Assembly (NCBI GenBank): GCA_002700365.1
Contig: PADB01000012.1
Coordinates: forward strand, 62,001-126,000
Origin: Kordiimonas sp.
GTDB taxonomy: Bacteria > Pseudomonadota > Alphaproteobacteria > Sphingomonadales > Emcibacteraceae
Reading direction: 5' to 3'
DNA: 64,000 bases
Part shown: positions 62,653 to 64,000 of the stretch, piece by piece
How the letters are laid out: the number at the start of each line of letters is the position of its first letter
How positions within the stretch are numbered: position 1 is the stretch's first letter
Program-made: the position numbers and the translations under genes
Notes under the pieces: generated by a model
Told to the model about the DNA's origin: nothing
The model's input: the letters and a program-made list of their open reading frames with translations, nothing else
Database searches by the model: none

Positions 62653-62743
62653 TGGGACTTCCCTATATTGCTAACGGATTCACTCTATGCTGTTTAACAT
62701 AGATTATAGGGCAGATAACAGGGGGAAAGTGGGGAAGGGGCGG

Positions 62744-63505
62744 TCACTTTGTCTGTATAACGCGCCAACCATGGGGGGTTAGGGTCTCAAGGGGAGTGAA
62801 GCTGGCCTTATATGCCATTTTAGGGCTGTCATCGACCCAATAGCCCAGATACACATGGGGCAGTCCAAAGTCTTCTGCCGTGGCGATGTGTTCCAAGATC
62901 ATATAGGTGCCCAGTGATCTTTTCGTGAATTTGGGATCAATATCAAAAAAGGAATAGACTAACGACAAACCGTCCTGCATTTGATCCGTAAGGCAAACAG
63001 CGATCAATTGGCCACGATTGCGCGTAGGGCCATGGCCCTGATCGTCCGGTGGCAGACGGTATTCAACAAGATGCGTACGGATAGGGCTGCTTTGCACCAT
63101 GTCTGCGTATTCTTCAAATGACATATTTGTCATACCGCCTTCGGGGTGACGATTTTCCAGATAGCGACTTAGGAGCTGATATTGTTCGCGGGTTGCAATA
63201 TTGGGGACTTCGCTGCTGTGCAGATCATTATTTTTCTTAATCAGCCTTTTTTGTGTGCGATTGGCAATAAAGTCCTGCACGGGAATACGGACTGAAATGC
63301 AGGCATTGCAATCTTCGCAAGTCGGTCGGTAGACAATATCCTGACTGCGGCGGAAACCAACCTGCGCTAATGCTTCATGCAGACCTTCCGGATCATTCCC
63401 TTTTAATTCGGTAAAGACTTTTCGTTCTACATTGCCGCTGCGATAAGGGCAAGTAGACGGGGCCGTTACATAAAACCGGGGAAATTGTGTGGACTGGTCA
63501 GTCAA
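62744..63505 (-). CDS. bpt: Aspartate/glutamate leucyltransferase (arginyl-tRNA--protein transferase family)
   Basis: A 253-residue tRNA-dependent aminoacyl transferase of the N-degron pathway. It attaches Leu to N-terminal Asp or Glu and marks the protein for ClpS/ClpAP. The N-terminal cysteine set (STCPYRSGN; RPTCEDCNACISVRIP) and the C-terminal acetyltransferase-like block (LSLVYSFFDIDPKFTKRSLGTYMILE; VYLGYWVDDSPKMAYKASF) are present. Length is typical for bacterial Bpt/Ate. It is transcribed apart from the TRAP operon. Confidence 0.95.
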   Translation of the reverse strand: MTDQSTQFPRFYVTAPSTCPYRSGNVERKVFTELKGNDPEGLHEALAQVGFRRSQDIVYRPTCEDCNACISVRIPVQDFIANRTQKRLIKKNNDLHSSEVPNIATREQYQLLSRYLENRHPEGGMTNMSFEEYADMVQSSPIRTHLVEYRLPPDDQGHGPTRNRGQLIAVCLTDQMQDGLSLVYSFFDIDPKFTKRSLGTYMILEHIATAEDFGLPHVYLGYWVDDSPKMAYKASFTPLETLTPHGWRVIQTK

Positions 63506-63562
63506 AGTTGCTCCGCTTTTTCGTTTTGCAATGCAATATATTATCAGAAAACTAGAATAATT

Positions 63563-64000
63563 CTACCATAGACCGTAGTACCACGGTGCGAAAATGCTGT
63601 AAGCCAGCCAGATTAATATAATCAATGGGCCACCAACTTTTAAGAAGTCTTTGAATTTATAATTTCCGGGCCCCATGACCAATAGATTGGTTTGATAACC
63701 CATAGGGGTTGCAAAGGAACAATTTGCCGCAAAAATGACGGCATAAACGAAAATTAAGGGATCAACACCGAGTTCCGCGGCAAGATTTAGGGCAATGGGC
63801 GTGAATAATACCGCCGTTGCATTATTGCTGAGCACATTGGTCAAGACGGCGATCAATAAAAAGAAACCAGATAAGATTAGAGGGATTGGCGCTGCGGAGA
63901 GTGCCTCTACCATGGCATGGGCGAGGAAGGCCGCCCCGCCAGTCGCTTGTAACGACGTCCCCATGGCCAGTGCAGCGCCAACTAATAAAAACACGCGACG
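63563..64000 (-). CDS. SLC13/DASS-type permease (C-terminal part, cut by the window edge)
   Basis: The frame is open to the end of the window and ends at 63563. The visible 146 residues show hydrophobic helices and the motif LTNVLSNNATAVLFTPIALNLA, which matches the substrate-binding SNT/SNN-type loop of the DASS (citrate/sulfate/dicarboxylate) family, followed by CSFATPMGYQTNLLVMGPGNYKF. RCK (TrkA-C) domains, common in this family, would lie upstream. Substrate cannot be assigned from this fragment. Confidence 0.85.
   Translation of the reverse strand, partial: RRVFLLVGAALAMGTSLQATGGAAFLAHAMVEALSAAPIPLILSGFFLLIAVLTNVLSNNATAVLFTPIALNLAAELGVDPLIFVYAVIFAANCSFATPMGYQTNLLVMGPGNYKFKDFLKVGGPLIILIWLAYSIFAPWYYGLW

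Noticed and set aside
1-64000. CRISPR arrays, prophage, integrative elements
   Set aside because: I saw no regular spacer-repeat pattern, integrase, transposase or phage structural gene.

Overview
The window looks like a chromosomal segment of an alphaproteobacterium, most likely a Rhodospirillales-type lineage of moderate GC. The evidence is the housekeeping order folK-rpoZ-rsh-pyrE-pdxJ-acpS-lepB-rnc-era-recO-parC, an ECF11-type RpoE/ChrR pair, a NasT-type ANTAR regulator, a TakP-like TRAP transporter and a leucyl/arginyl-transferase (bpt) gene. I saw no transposase, integrase, phage gene, rRNA or CRISPR array. The order call is inference from gene content; I could not search a database.

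Layout. 0-6 kb: end of gatC, then gatA-gatB, an Ala/Asp-repeat lipoprotein, a small Sel1-repeat protein, tRNA-Ser(GCU), four 12-bp tandem repeats and a fumarylacetoacetate-hydrolase-family gene followed by a REP-like palindromic element. 6-17 kb, minus strand: a complete nitrate assimilation operon nasT-nrtABD-nirBD-nasA, with a short reductive-dehalogenase-like Fe-S protein at its end. A consensus sigma-54 promoter precedes nasT, and an ANTAR-type two-hairpin leader plus a strong attenuator stem lies between nasT and nrtA. 17-19 kb: ilvD.

19-29 kb: the rpoE-chrR singlet-oxygen sigma/anti-sigma pair and two convergent operons. The plus operon encodes an FAD amine-oxidase-like protein, DUF1365, a Cfa-like methyltransferase, an MFS transporter with a probable 1-base frameshift, and a DUF3833 lipoprotein. 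The minus operon encodes DUF6134, an SDR and a SnoaL-like protein. Each is preceded by the same promoter pattern, TGATCC-N18-TATnnT, so both probably belong to the RpoE regulon. The core matches the known furan-fatty-acid (Ufa) locus of Rhodobacter. A K+-channel-like gene follows.

29-37 kb, sensory region: an orphan multi-PAS histidine kinase, znuA with a Zur-like operator, two tandem copies of a split aerotaxis receptor (soluble Aer-type PAS protein plus TM-less HAMP-like chemoreceptor), and mscS. 38-41 kb: a bufferin operon (DUF2282 precursor, DUF692 MNIO enzyme, DUF2063 partner, DoxX), a recently described copper-buffering RiPP system, followed by a periplasmic EF-hand protein.

41-59 kb: mostly housekeeping (dapA, smpB, glutamate-synthase-like flavoprotein, cytochrome b561, UdgB, NYN protein, folK to parC). 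59-64 kb, minus strand: dctM-dctQ-dctP TRAP transporter, bpt, and the C-terminal part of an SLC13-type permease cut by the window edge.

The items that most repay a second look are the NasT leader and its missing NasS partner, the paired RpoE promoters, the MFS frameshift, the bufferin operon, the duplicated split aerotaxis receptor, the 12-bp repeats and the REP-like element.
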